From Nostoc sp. TCL26-01 (lineage in GTDB: Bacteria > Cyanobacteriota > Cyanobacteriia > Cyanobacteriales > Nostocaceae): a DNA stretch of 37,669 bases. Made by a program: the position numbers and the translations under genes. Shown here one piece after another: positions 8,976 through 16,556 of this stretch; within the stretch, counting starts at the first letter, position 1, and each line of letters begins with the position of its first letter. Location: contig NZ_CP040302.1 of the NCBI RefSeq assembly GCF_013393945.1, forward strand, positions 1 through 37,669, written 5' to 3'. Below the pieces are notes generated by a model. It was not told where the DNA came from. It did no database searches and was given only the letters and a program-made list of their open reading frames with translations.

Positions 8976-9400
8976 CTTATCTAATAGACACCTGTGTAAT
9001 GTCTGAGTTTGTTAAAAAAGCTCCCAACCCCCAAGTTAGTCAATGGTTTAATCAGCAACCGATTGAAAAACTATTTTTAAGTATTATTACCATCGCTGAA
9101 ATAAAAAAAGGGATTTATAAAATCCAAGACTCACAACCTGAACGATATCAAAAACTTAAAATATGGCTGCAAAAAGTAGAAATTGAATTTTCTTCTCATG
9201 TTTTACCAATCAACGATGATATTTTAGATAATTGGGCGAAATTTTCTGCAAATGCCGAATTGAAAGGTAAAAAATTAGCCGTAATGGATAGTTTGATTGC
9301 CGCAACAGCACATCATCATAAATTAACTTTAGTTACCCGCAATGTTGATGATTTTAAACTGACACCAGTTAAAATTATGAATCCTTACAGTCTTGAGTGA
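8972..9400 (+). CDS. vapC: VapC-type PIN-domain toxin ribonuclease
   Basis: A 142-residue PIN-domain protein, the usual VapC length. The conserved acidic residues are Asp6 (LIDTCV), Glu43 (TIAEIKKG), Asp106 (AVMDSLIAA) and the Asn124/Asp126 pair (TRNVDDF), which would bind Mg2+ for RNA cleavage. It is closest in pattern to the FitB/VapC subgroup. It is translated from an ATG overlapping the vapB stop and is predicted to inhibit growth by cutting RNA when the antitoxin is lost. The pair sits directly before a fragment of a type I restriction gene, a common neighbourhood. Confidence 0.85.
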   Translation: MTYLIDTCVMSEFVKKAPNPQVSQWFNQQPIEKLFLSIITIAEIKKGIYKIQDSQPERYQKLKIWLQKVEIEFSSHVLPINDDILDNWAKFSANAELKGKKLAVMDSLIAATAHHHKLTLVTRNVDDFKLTPVKIMNPYSLE

Positions 9401-9403
9401 ATT

Positions 9404-9598
9404 ATGACCACCCAACCCGAAGCCGAACTAGAAGAATCCTTAATCGCCCAACTGCAAGGCATGAAATATGCAAGGGTTAAGATTAAAGACCAAGCGGCAA
9501 TGTTAGCAAACTTCAAACAACAGCTAGAAATCCATAACGGTAACATCACCCTAACCAAACCAGAATTTGAACTCATCCTCAACCACAGTTTTTTGTAA
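9404..9598 (+). pseudogene. N-terminal stub of a type I restriction subunit (HsdR-like)
   Basis: This 64-residue frame starts four bases after vapC. Its sequence (an Glu-rich start, then LEESLIAQLQGMKYARVKIK and LANFKQQLEIHN) resembles the first residues of HsdR, the roughly 1000-residue motor subunit of type I restriction enzymes. It stops at 9598 and no continuation is seen in other frames downstream, so I read it as a truncated gene. The alternative is a free-standing small protein. The identification is from memory of the family pattern. Confidence 0.5.
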
Positions 9599-9902
9599 TT
9601 AGTGTCATAAATATTAAAATGGATTTTTCCCGTCCCAATCCCAATTAAAATGCTTAAACCGTTTGGGATTCTGAGCGGTGTAACGAACACTGTTTGGTGA
9701 TGTCTATCCAGTCCCCAAGCTCTTTACTGAACCTCTTGGCAATCGCTACAAAGGATTTGAGTTAAAGATACAGTAGTTACAGATAAATTATCGGTAACTA
9801 GGATGAGTAAACTGTAGAGTAACCGATGAACCAGGCACAGCAGTCCGCCCCAGACACTCCGCTTACCACCCGTTCTCCCCCACTTTCTTTAGGCGATTTA
9901 CA
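9599..9902. other. Gene-free stretch between HsdR stub and ATPase operon
   Basis: About 300 bp without a supported gene. It separates the convergent restriction stub and the minus-strand ATPase gene. I see no strong hairpin with a T-run; the pieces CGGTAACT and AGTAACCG near 9790-9825 are only a weak inverted repeat. Confidence 0.4.
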
Positions 9903-11327
9903 TTAATCTTCAAAATTGATTGGTTTACCGTTGAAGTGCTGGTAAATGCGTTCAGGGTGCATCCAGTTTGGCAGTGTCCTTTCTTCATCTTCTAAGTTAT
10001 TGCCGTTCTCATCAACTAGACCATAACGGACAACTACCCTAGATAGTGGTGTTTCACCATTAGCCGAGAATTTCTCTAATAGAATCGTGCCTGATTTCCG
10101 TGCGGCTGCCGTTCCTTCTGGGAATGATTCATTGGTGGCATTATGGGTAATTCCTAACAAGTATTCCTTGGCTTTGCGGGTGTCGGTGAGGGACATTTTG
10201 AAGAAAGCGATCGCCGTATCACCACAAAGTGATTTTAAGTTGGTAAATTCATCTACTATCACCTGCTGCTTTTTGGTGGGTTTCTGCTTAATCCGTTGCA
10301 GCCATCTATCACAGCAATCTTCAAAAGCTGTGCTGATTTCATCCTCTGATTCGGCTTTGCTAGTGGCTTCTAGTAATTGCCATACATCGGCATTGTCACC
10401 TGTGGCGTGACGGTCGATTAATTGATGAATTGGGGCATCAAGGCAGTATTTTCTGATGAGGGCTATTGCTCCGGCTGTATATGTCTTGCCTGACCCTTGA
10501 TTACCTATGAGCCACAATGGTTTGAGTGAATTAATAATTTTCCACAGATAACCATCCTCATGATTTTTCAGGGCATTGATGAGGGTATCTTTTAGCTGTT
10601 CACTGGGGGAATGGGTACTGGAAGAGTGTTCATCCTGGGGAGTGCTAGACAACTTACTCAGCTTTTTATTTGTTTCCGCTACGTGTAACTTATTGTCAAC
10701 AATAACCTTGTCCATCTCTGATATCTGCAACTCATGGTTTTTGAGTGATAACTCACCCTGTAATTGACCATTGATGTGGTCTAATTGCATTTCACCTGGG
10801 GATTTCATAGCTTCTATGGTTTCAGCAGTTTGTCGGGCGATGGCTTGCTTGGTTATCTCAGATTGCTGTTGTTTACTAAACTGGGTTAGGTCAATGTGAT
10901 TGCTAACAATAATGTCATTCTCCAGTGCTTTGATTTTGAGCAGGGCAAATTGGCTATGAATCGCTTTCTCTTGCTTGTCAGTAAGTGATCTACTGGTAGC
11001 ATAAGCAGCGAGTAGGGCAATACTCCCACCAATCCCAAATAGGTAAGCGGTGCTGTCTTCTGGTGGTAAAACTCTCAGCACTCGGATATTAATATCAAAT
11101 AGTTGATTGCGTCGCTCATTATCAATGATGTGAGCAATTCCCCGCCGCACACTTGACCCTCTGCAATCCGAATTGACCCTACAAAATAAAACCTCACTAT
11201 GCTTAATTGAATCAGTAAATAATGGCACAGTTGCGGCTAGTCCACCAATTAACAATGCACCTACTAATAAAGTAGATGCTTTACGCTCACGTCTGAGATT
11301 TTCGTTGAATTGTTCTATCTCTTGCAT
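9903..11327 (-). CDS. Membrane-anchored P-loop ATPase of unknown role
   Basis: Last gene of a minus-strand operon. From the ATG at 11327 it encodes about 474 residues; the open frame extends upstream to a TTG at 11378, but the ATG overlaps the end of the preceding gene by 13 bp and is the more natural start. Two hydrophobic segments near the N terminus (about 20-40 and 95-115) are followed by a coiled-coil-like region (about 140-240) and an ATPase domain with Walker A GNQGSGKTYTAG (near 277-288) and Walker B QQVIVDEFTNL (near 352). This plan recalls FtsK/Zot/VirB4-like motors but I cannot place it in a family. It probably works with the membrane proteins encoded just upstream. Confidence 0.7.
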   Translation of the reverse strand: MQEIEQFNENLRRERKASTLLVGALLIGGLAATVPLFTDSIKHSEVLFCRVNSDCRGSSVRRGIAHIIDNERRNQLFDINIRVLRVLPPEDSTAYLFGIGGSIALLAAYATSRSLTDKQEKAIHSQFALLKIKALENDIIVSNHIDLTQFSKQQQSEITKQAIARQTAETIEAMKSPGEMQLDHINGQLQGELSLKNHELQISEMDKVIVDNKLHVAETNKKLSKLSSTPQDEHSSSTHSPSEQLKDTLINALKNHEDGYLWKIINSLKPLWLIGNQGSGKTYTAGAIALIRKYCLDAPIHQLIDRHATGDNADVWQLLEATSKAESEDEISTAFEDCCDRWLQRIKQKPTKKQQVIVDEFTNLKSLCGDTAIAFFKMSLTDTRKAKEYLLGITHNATNESFPEGTAAARKSGTILLEKFSANGETPLSRVVVRYGLVDENGNNLEDEERTLPNWMHPERIYQHFNGKPINFED

Positions 11328-11572
11328 TGTGCTTTTACCCAAAACAATAGATAAATGCCAGCGATTAAATAAAGCCAATATCCTTGGAGGAATAATGTGG
11401 TTTTCGTGATGAAACTGTTTAACGCTCCAAGATTATCAGGAGTAATCAACCAATTCACCAGTGCATCAATGTTGAAAACAAAGTCAATAAACCCAGTAGC
11501 TAAATAGTTGAGTGTGACAATCGTAGCTAAGGAGCTAATTAAGATTCCCCAAATATTATTTATCCTGTACAT
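11315..11572 (-). CDS. Small two-helix membrane protein
   Basis: An 85-residue protein with two hydrophobic segments (about 7-30 and 60-80) and a short basic C-terminal tail. It is not recognised. It overlaps the upstream gene by 17 bp and the downstream ATPase start by 13 bp, which supports it as a real, co-translated member of the operon. It is likely a membrane subunit acting with the ATPase. Confidence 0.6.
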   Translation of the reverse strand: MYRINNIWGILISSLATIVTLNYLATGFIDFVFNIDALVNWLITPDNLGALNSFITKTTLFLQGYWLYLIAGIYLLFWVKAQCKR

Positions 11573-12128
11573 TTGGATTACCCAGAGATTTAAAATAAAT
11601 AACTACTGCTATGAAAATTAAAGCAATCAATAGTGATATATTCATGCTGGGTAACTGCCAAGTTAATCCATTGTTAGCTCTAATTTCTTTATAAGTTTCA
11701 GCGATTACGTCATGGGTAAGTATTACTTCTTTAGTAATTCTGCTAGTCCCAGAAAATGACACAGCGCCACCAATAAACAGTTTGGCAATTCCTATTAATG
11801 GCTTTTCTCCAAAGCCTATTCGCCAGTTTTCACTTGATGCTTCAAAGTTGAAACCATCTCCTATATGAATTAGTCCAGGTATTAAAGCTACGCAAGCAGC
11901 AAACACCTGAATAATCACCAGTGTTACTCTCAGTTCAAACAGCAACCATGACAGACTACATGACCCTACCTGACAAGCTAGAAAGAGTATACCGCTATCA
12001 ATTCTTTTTCTCGCTGTGATATCTTCATACAATCGATTTTCGATATGTTGTAAGTACCTCAAAGTATCTTCATTGGGGGAAGATTCTTGATTGTCTAGCA
12101 GTTCTTCTAGCTGGTCATTAGGGTACAT
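11556..12128 (-). CDS. Multi-pass membrane protein, unknown
   Basis: From the ATG at 12128 this encodes 190 residues. The open frame runs on to 12227, but the extra 33 residues are encoded by cyanobacterial heptameric repeats, so I start at the internal ATG (MYPNDQLEELLDN). An acidic N-terminal region is followed by about three to four hydrophobic segments (near residues 48-85, 110-130 and 160-180). No known motif. It is part of the overlapping operon and probably lies in the membrane with the neighbouring ATPase. Confidence 0.6.
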   Translation of the reverse strand: MYPNDQLEELLDNQESSPNEDTLRYLQHIENRLYEDITARKRIDSGILFLACQVGSCSLSWLLFELRVTLVIIQVFAACVALIPGLIHIGDGFNFEASSENWRIGFGEKPLIGIAKLFIGGAVSFSGTSRITKEVILTHDVIAETYKEIRANNGLTWQLPSMNISLLIALIFIAVVIYFKSLGNPNVQDK

Positions 12129-12153
12129 AGGTGAAATTTGGGGAATGGAGAAT

Positions 12154-12237
12154 GTAGATTGCAGATTGGAGATTGGGATTAAAAACAAATCTGCACTCTT
12201 AGTCAATCGACAATCGGCAATCGGCAATCTGCAATCG
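12154..12237. repeat. Heptameric short tandem repeats (STRR)
   Basis: Two facing runs of 7-bp units: GTAGATT, GCAGATT, GGAGATT at 12154-12174 and AATCGAC, AATCGGC, AATCGGC, AATCTGC, AATCG at 12205-12237. They are inverted relative to each other and could fold into a long hairpin. Such heptamers are a known feature of filamentous cyanobacterial genomes. Confidence 0.8.
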
Positions 12238-12269
12238 TTTTGACGTTTCTGGGGGAATTTTTTTATTTT

Positions 12270-12956
12270 TTAGAAGCCTAAAGCTGTACGCAATTGCAGT
12301 ATTTTGGCTTTCAATCCTGATGTCTGGTAGTTTTTCTCAGGGATGAGGTCATAACGAGCGCGTTCTCCTTTATTCAATCCCTCGTTTAATTCCCTCATTT
12401 CGTGCGCTTCATCTGCTGCTATTTGCTTTAATTCTGGTCTATGGGATTGTTCAAGTAATGAGGTTTGTTGGTCTATACCTGCTAAGTGAGCATCGAGATA
12501 GCCTTTGATTTGGGTGTAGTTCATCTGGTATTGATGACGTTGGTTTTCACTCGTTTTAGATGCAACAAATTCGGCTGCTAGTTCACTTCGTTGGTGTCCA
12601 TATTTGGAGTTGGCTAAAGTGGCTTGCATGACGGATTTATCAATGGCGATCGCTGACTTGCCAGCCTGTACTAAAATATCCGCAGTGGCTTTGTTGTATG
12701 CTTCCGAGCCGTTAATAATCTCGATGTAGGCTTGTGCAAGTCTGGGAGCTAATTCGGTGCTTAGTCTGCCTTGTCTTGCTAGTTCCCCAATTTTTTGGGC
12801 AGATGCTATATCTCCTGCTAAAGCTTTGTCAAAGTCTGCCAAATCAACACTGAATTTTGTTTTGAGTACAGAACCAATTCGACGGGCTTTTGGTGCTACG
12901 TGGTTTTTTAATTTGGCTTTGGTGGTAGTGGTTGTGTCAGTTAGTTTTTTAGTCAT
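12270..12956 (-). CDS. Hypothetical helical/coiled-coil protein
   Basis: A 228-residue, largely helical, soluble protein with a basic Thr/Lys-rich N terminus (MTKKLTDTTTTTKAKLKN) and several heptad-like stretches. It is not recognised. It lies in the middle of the minus-strand operon, with repeat-bearing spacers on both sides (about 140 bp downstream, about 170 bp upstream). A structural or scaffold role next to the membrane ATPase is a guess. Confidence 0.6.
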   Translation of the reverse strand: MTKKLTDTTTTTKAKLKNHVAPKARRIGSVLKTKFSVDLADFDKALAGDIASAQKIGELARQGRLSTELAPRLAQAYIEIINGSEAYNKATADILVQAGKSAIAIDKSVMQATLANSKYGHQRSELAAEFVASKTSENQRHQYQMNYTQIKGYLDAHLAGIDQQTSLLEQSHRPELKQIAADEAHEMRELNEGLNKGERARYDLIPEKNYQTSGLKAKILQLRTALGF

Positions 12957-12979
12957 GATTTTTGGTTGGTCAACTGATT

Positions 12980-13148
12980 GTAGGTTGCAGATTGCAGATT
13001 GGAGATTGACCCCATTAATAAATTAAGGGGCTTGGGATTGATAGATTTTAGATTTATTGATGATTTTAGAAGGTAGATTGTAGATTATCCCCATTAATAA
13101 ATTAAGGGGCTTTATTTTTCAATCTACAATCTTAAATCTCCAATCTTC
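12980..13148. repeat. STRR heptamers and duplicated CCCC...GGGG hairpin
   Basis: Heptamers (GTAGGTT, GCAGATT, GCAGATT, GGAGATT) at 12980-13007 face the complementary series (AATCTAC, AATCTTA, AATCTCC, AATCTTC) at 13121-13148. Between them a 24-bp direct repeat occurs twice, at 13010-13033 and 13089-13112, each with CCCC and GGGG arms. The second heptamer run encodes the last residues of the 81-residue protein. Confidence 0.75.
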
Positions 13149-13369
13149 TCGGTAAATCCTTCTAACGCAAATATATTTATTGGCTCTCCTTGGGGATTAC
13201 GTAATTCTGATTGCAATTCGATTAATGCCTGCTGTGCATCTCCCAAAGTTAAATCCGGGCTATACTCTACTAGCTTGAACTGAGGATGATTTTTAATCTT
13301 TTCAATCAGTGTTAATGATTGATTGATTAGTTTTGATAGTTCTTTGGTTTGTGTCATCTGTTGAACCAT
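13124..13369 (-). CDS. Small hypothetical protein
   Basis: An 81-residue helical protein starting at an ATG that lies within the end of the upstream frame (16-bp overlap). Not recognised; no motif or membrane segment. Its last residues are encoded by heptameric repeats, which suggests that repeat expansion reached into the coding end. It belongs to the operon by overlap and direction. Confidence 0.5.
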   Translation of the reverse strand: MVQQMTQTKELSKLINQSLTLIEKIKNHPQFKLVEYSPDLTLGDAQQALIELQSELRNPQGEPINIFALEGFTEKIGDLRL

Positions 13370-13572
13370 TGGGGAATCTCCCAGTAAATATTAGGGTCGT
13401 GAAATTCTCGATACTCTAGCTGCTGGACTCGATGCCTGTTTAGTCGGTAGTTATCGAAGGCTACAAGAGCCAGTAATAAGGATGAAATCAACAAAATGGT
13501 GTAGCCTAATTTCTGAGGATTAAAGGCAATTATCAAGCTTCTATCAGCCTGTTTTACTAGGTGGGAGTGCAA
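13354..13572 (-). CDS. Small single-pass membrane protein
   Basis: A 72-residue protein with one hydrophobic helix (about residues 23-42, YTILLISSLLLALVAFDNY) followed by a basic and then polar tail. Only TTG starts are available (13572, or 13536 in frame). It overlaps the upstream gene by 29 bp and the downstream gene by 16 bp. Not recognised; probably a membrane component of the same operon. Confidence 0.5.
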   Translation of the reverse strand: MHSHLVKQADRSLIIAFNPQKLGYTILLISSLLLALVAFDNYRLNRHRVQQLEYREFHDPNIYWEIPQWFNR

Positions 13573-14398
13573 AGGCTTTGAGTGCTGTTGTGACTTGGCT
13601 TTTAAAGCGTCCTGTCCCTCTTTTGATGTCGTTGTTTATCTCCCGTAGTCCATCATTCAATAGTTGGGAGTTTTCATGATCCAATCGCGTTACAGTCTCC
13701 CTAACACCTTGTACCATGTTGGTTATCTTTTGCTTTATAACCTGCGCTTTATGTTGTACAAATGCTGTAATTGCTGACTCTATTTCTGATATTTCATAAT
13801 CAGAATTAACACTGGCATAATCAAAGTTTTCAGCAATCGCTGTGACTTCCTCAATAGATAAAGTAATCCCCATATCATTTGCAGTGCTGGCAACTAATTC
13901 TGATTTCTCTTGAAGGGCGATGGTGGTGGGTTCTGGGTCATCATTATTGAATTGGGTTAATGTTTCCAGTTGTGTCTGTGCAGGTGCGTCAATGTGTCCA
14001 TTTTCATCGCTTACACATATAGATATTTCTGGTTCCTCAGTGCTAGTGTCATCTTCTGTAGTTGGCAACTGAGTTACATCATTTACATTGCTATCTACTG
14101 TTGCTAATTCTTCACCAGTGGTTACTGTTTCTGCTTCTTCTGATTGGGGGATTAATGCGATTACCTCTGGTTCTTCCTCAGTGGTAGCAGTGATGTCTAT
14201 TTCCAGTTCTTCACTAATAACATTTAGCTTGGTGGCGTTATTCATGAAGTGTTCAACTATAGCTGATATTTCCTCATCTGTTGGGTTATTTGTGTCTTTA
14301 ACCAATTCTTTGTAAATTGGTCTAATTTCACCCAATGAAACTTTTACCCCTTGTCTAGATAGTCTTGATTGAATGCGTTTAGCAATTGTAGTAACCAT
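13544..14398 (-). CDS. Acidic hypothetical protein with helical ends
   Basis: A 284-residue protein. Residues 1-55 look helical and basic (an HTH-like start, TIAKRIQSRLSRQGVKVSLG), residues about 65-155 are strongly acidic and Thr/Glu-rich, probably disordered, and residues about 165-275 are again helical. No signal peptide. Not recognised. It follows the zinc-finger/HTH gene by 15 bp in the same direction and overlaps the next gene. A DNA- or filament-associated plasmid protein is possible. Confidence 0.6.
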   Translation of the reverse strand: MVTTIAKRIQSRLSRQGVKVSLGEIRPIYKELVKDTNNPTDEEISAIVEHFMNNATKLNVISEELEIDITATTEEEPEVIALIPQSEEAETVTTGEELATVDSNVNDVTQLPTTEDDTSTEEPEISICVSDENGHIDAPAQTQLETLTQFNNDDPEPTTIALQEKSELVASTANDMGITLSIEEVTAIAENFDYASVNSDYEISEIESAITAFVQHKAQVIKQKITNMVQGVRETVTRLDHENSQLLNDGLREINNDIKRGTGRFKSQVTTALKAFALPPSKTG

Positions 14399-14413
14399 GT
14401 ATTTTTTCCAAAA

Positions 14414-14878
14414 TTAGCTAACTTTAGCGAGTGAGTTGTTTTGTGTTTTTGACTTGTAAATTAGTGCAAGCGCACAAATAGGGATGAGAACTGGTTTGTT
14501 ATAAAAAGCTTTACTCTTGTAGCCTCCACAGCTTTTAAACCATCTGGATATCGTTGATTGATTTGGATGAATGTTTAGCTGCTCCAGAAGTTTTATAAAC
14601 TGTTCGCCAGTTATTCCTTCACCAATACTTGGTTCTATTTGTTTCGAGATTTGGGCTTTTACTTTGTGGTATTGGCTAAAGTACCTGGGGGATGTTTTCT
14701 TTAGTGCAATAAACAGTTCAAATCCTGACTTGGTTAGTGGTAATTCACAGGTAATCATTGACTTTCTGACTCTCCACCAGTGAGAATCACACACTCTCTC
14801 ACCTATCAATGTTTCGTAAATTACGCGCTCCTGGTTTTCCATAGTTTTTATGCAATATGCACAAGTTGAATTTTGCAT
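14414..14878 (-). CDS. Zinc-ribbon/HTH-like DNA-binding protein heading the operon
   Basis: A 154-residue protein. Cys6 and Cys9 (CAYC) with Cys30/His33 could bind zinc; residues about 85-125 (from GITGEQFIKLLEQLNIHPNQ to STISRWFKSCGGYKSK) look like a helix-turn-helix. It is the first gene of the minus-strand operon that ends at 9903. Immediately upstream lie three 22-bp direct repeats (14891-14956), so this protein is a good candidate to bind them as autoregulator or replication initiator. The start may be the ATG at 14878 or the second Met (14842). Confidence 0.6.
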   Translation of the reverse strand: MQNSTCAYCIKTMENQERVIYETLIGERVCDSHWWRVRKSMITCELPLTKSGFELFIALKKTSPRYFSQYHKVKAQISKQIEPSIGEGITGEQFIKLLEQLNIHPNQSTISRWFKSCGGYKSKAFYNKPVLIPICALALIYKSKTQNNSLAKVS

Positions 14879-14890
14879 TTATGCAGTATA

Positions 14891-14956
14891 TGAATTACGC
14901 ATCTCGTGTATTTGAATTGCACATCTCGCGTATTTGAATTACATATTCTGCATTTG
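14891..14956. repeat. Three tandem 22-bp iteron-like repeats
   Basis: Units start at 14891, 14913 and 14935, exactly 22 bp apart: TGAATTACGCATCTCGTGTA, TGAATTGCACATCTCGCGTA, then a weaker third unit beginning TGAATTACATATTCTGCATT. They lie 13 bp upstream of the HTH gene start. The unit length equals two helical turns, typical of iterons or operators bound by a Rep or regulator protein. Confidence 0.75.
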
Positions 14957-15009
14957 GGGAGTGCAATTAAATGCACGGTAAGCAAATATGCGGTATCTGT
15001 ATTGCAACT

Positions 15010-15231
15010 TTAAAGGTGTTTACGACTTCCATTGCTTGCTGTTAGGTTGTTGTGGTTATGCGGACGAATTGCATAACTCTCTGCTGGCACACTGCTATCG
15101 GCTTGAAAAATTAGCTTTTCTACTGCTGCGGATAATGCTTGGGTTGGCACGTCTTGAGGCAGTCCAAACATTTTGCACAATTCTTCCACTGCTAAGTAGG
15201 AAATGGTGATGCGCCGAGAGTCATATTTCAT
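15010..15231 (-). CDS. Small hypothetical protein
   Basis: A 73-residue protein with an ATG at 15231. The first 45 residues (SYLAVEELCKMFGLPQDVPT) look like a compact helical fold of the kind seen in small plasmid regulators; the tail is polar. A frame on the other strand is equally long, but this one fits the direction and composition of its neighbours better. Not recognised. Confidence 0.45.
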   Translation of the reverse strand: MKYDSRRITISYLAVEELCKMFGLPQDVPTQALSAAVEKLIFQADSSVPAESYAIRPHNHNNLTASNGSRKHL

Positions 15232-15258
15232 GGGTTTACGCTTTTACACAAATTTCAG

Positions 15259-15513
15259 TTAATAGCTTTTATCGGACGGCATTGATGAATTAGGGACGAT
15301 TTCAAACTGTGAAACGATGGTTTCGTGGTGGCGAATGTTGCGGTTGCGGACTACTGAGTATGCTGCTGGCATCATGATGGAAAAATCACCATAAACTGCC
15401 TTGCCATACCCAGCACCGGGGTCTTTACCTGCAATCAGGGCATCTAGCCCAGAATTGGCAAGCAAGTTGGCTTGAACGAGCCAATTTTTGTCATTGGTGT
15501 ATGTGGTTGTCAT
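15259..15513 (-). CDS. Small hypothetical protein
   Basis: An 84-residue soluble protein (ATG at 15513). It contains the Gly-rich piece KDPGAGYGKAVYGDFSIMMP and has no signal peptide. Not recognised. It is followed after a short gap by the 73-residue gene in the same direction, and is divergent from the RHH gene at 15819; the shared 305-bp region carries inverted repeats that could regulate both. Confidence 0.5.
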   Translation of the reverse strand: MTTTYTNDKNWLVQANLLANSGLDALIAGKDPGAGYGKAVYGDFSIMMPAAYSVVRNRNIRHHETIVSQFEIVPNSSMPSDKSY

Positions 15514-15675
15514 GGTTCTGATGGTTAGTAAAAGTCCTAATTTCTCTGGCTTTGGAGAATTTAAAGGCTAAATCGCCTTAAATCCACACATCCAGTTTTT
15601 GGTAAGCCTAAAAGTCACTTTCTGGCTTCTGTTGCCTTTGTTGGGTGGCTGTTTTTGGCTGTTAGAAGTATTATA

Positions 15676-15744
15676 ACATCTAAATAGATGTGATTAGATG
15701 CAAAATAGCAGCGAAATAAAATTAAAATAGATGTATGTAACATC
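15676..15744. promoter_or_regulatory. Candidate RHH operator: two ACATC/GATGT inverted repeats
   Basis: ACATCTAAATAGATGT at 15676-15691 is a near-perfect palindrome, followed by a further TAGATG half-site at 15695-15700; GATGTATGTAACATC at 15730-15744 has the same half-sites in opposite order. They lie in the gene-free stretch 15514-15818, upstream of a small RHH gene, which suggests its operator. The stretch also holds a TTTAAAGGC/GCCTTAAA hairpin at 15560-15582. Confidence 0.5.
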
Positions 15745-15818
15745 AATAGCGCAGCAGTTTATAATTTATAGGAATCACAGCGTATGATTTAGGAGGCAAT
15801 TTGAAGCGGAAATGATTC

Positions 15819-15989
15819 ATGACCAAGCGTTTTAGTGTAACGCTATCTGATACAGTATTTGAGCAGCTTGAAGCACTAGCTGACAACCAAGGGCGAACTA
15901 CTGCCAATCTAGCGGCATATCTTATAGAAGTAGGAGTCCGCAATATGAAGCTAGATCCGCTACCAACTGAGAAAGGGAAAAACGAATAA
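15819..15989 (+). CDS. Small ribbon-helix-helix (CopG/Arc-like) regulator
   Basis: A 56-residue protein. Residues 3-10 (KRFSVTLS) form the DNA-contacting strand, followed by two helices (DTVFEQLEALADNQ and TTANLAAYLIEVGVRNM), the standard RHH layout for dimeric repressors that control plasmid copy number or antitoxin operons. The ATG is fixed by an in-frame TGA just upstream; an AGGAGG lies 24 bp before it, too far to be the normal site. The inverted repeats at 15676-15744 are the likely operator. No toxin partner is evident downstream. Confidence 0.75.
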   Translation: MTKRFSVTLSDTVFEQLEALADNQGRTTANLAAYLIEVGVRNMKLDPLPTEKGKNE

Positions 15990-16043
15990 CCAACTCAACA
16001 CAATTGTTGGATTATCAGTCAACAAGAGGAAGAAGCGGTTAAT

Positions 16044-16172
16044 AATGCGAAAACCAGCTGCACTCAAATTGAATTTAATTCTCGGTAGTGTAGGCTGTAC
16101 AGTTCCTCAGATCCTTGAACAATGCTCAACTTTTATTGAGCAATTTCAAGCAAAAATCAGATTTTCTTAGGT
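16044..16172 (+). CDS. Possible 42-residue small protein
   Basis: A short frame starting with MRKPAALKLNLILGSVGC after the RHH gene in the same direction (55 bp apart). Composition is plausible, but length and lack of a clear Shine-Dalgarno leave it uncertain. Confidence 0.25.
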
Positions 16173-16425
16173 ATAAGACTGACAGAAGTTCTGTAAAATC
16201 AAGCAATAAAGCAAATAAAGCTTGTAATGGAGGTAAATACACAACACCACCAAAACTAAAAAGACAAAGTGTTACTAAGCAGTGAACACTTTGCCAGATG
16301 GTAAAAATTAAAGATTTAAATATCTGCGAGCGGGGTTTATCTCTACACGACCAAAGAAGTGGAACTAAGTTGGAAGCTAATGACCACTGATTGGCAAAAG
16401 AGATTGTTCCGCGCTGCTTACTCAT
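16126..16425 (-). CDS. Possible 99-residue hydrophobic protein
   Basis: The only sizeable open frame between 15990 and 16556. It has an ATG at 16425, two moderately hydrophobic stretches (about 40-62 and 66-86), and no recognised motif or Shine-Dalgarno. It overlaps the end of the 42-residue frame on the opposite strand. It may be chance or a remnant of a membrane gene. Confidence 0.25.
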   Translation of the reverse strand: MSKQRGTISFANQWSLASNLVPLLWSCRDKPRSQIFKSLIFTIWQSVHCLVTLCLFSFGGVVYLPPLQALFALLLDFTELLSVLYLRKSDFCLKLLNKS

Positions 16426-16556
16426 ATTATATGACTTGCTGTGAAAATTTCTAGATTTTCATTGGGAAATTTTGGGATTTAAATTTATCAATTTTTTTGA
16501 TAGCCCCAAAAGAAAGCCTAAACAAGCAAAACAGTAAATCGCATAGATAGACGAGA

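Noticed and set aside
9385..9690. 101-codon minus-strand frame
   Set aside because: It overlaps the restriction-subunit stub and the vapC end on the other strand, with no recognisable features.
14891..14956. Three tandem repeats as a CRISPR array
   Set aside because: The units are contiguous with no spacers.
14988..15209. 73-codon frame on the plus strand
   Set aside because: It lies opposite the better-looking 73-residue minus-strand frame and has a Cys/Leu-rich composition typical of an antisense shadow.
15743..15943. 66-codon minus-strand frame
   Set aside because: It is antisense to the RHH gene, whose translated sequence clearly fits a known fold.
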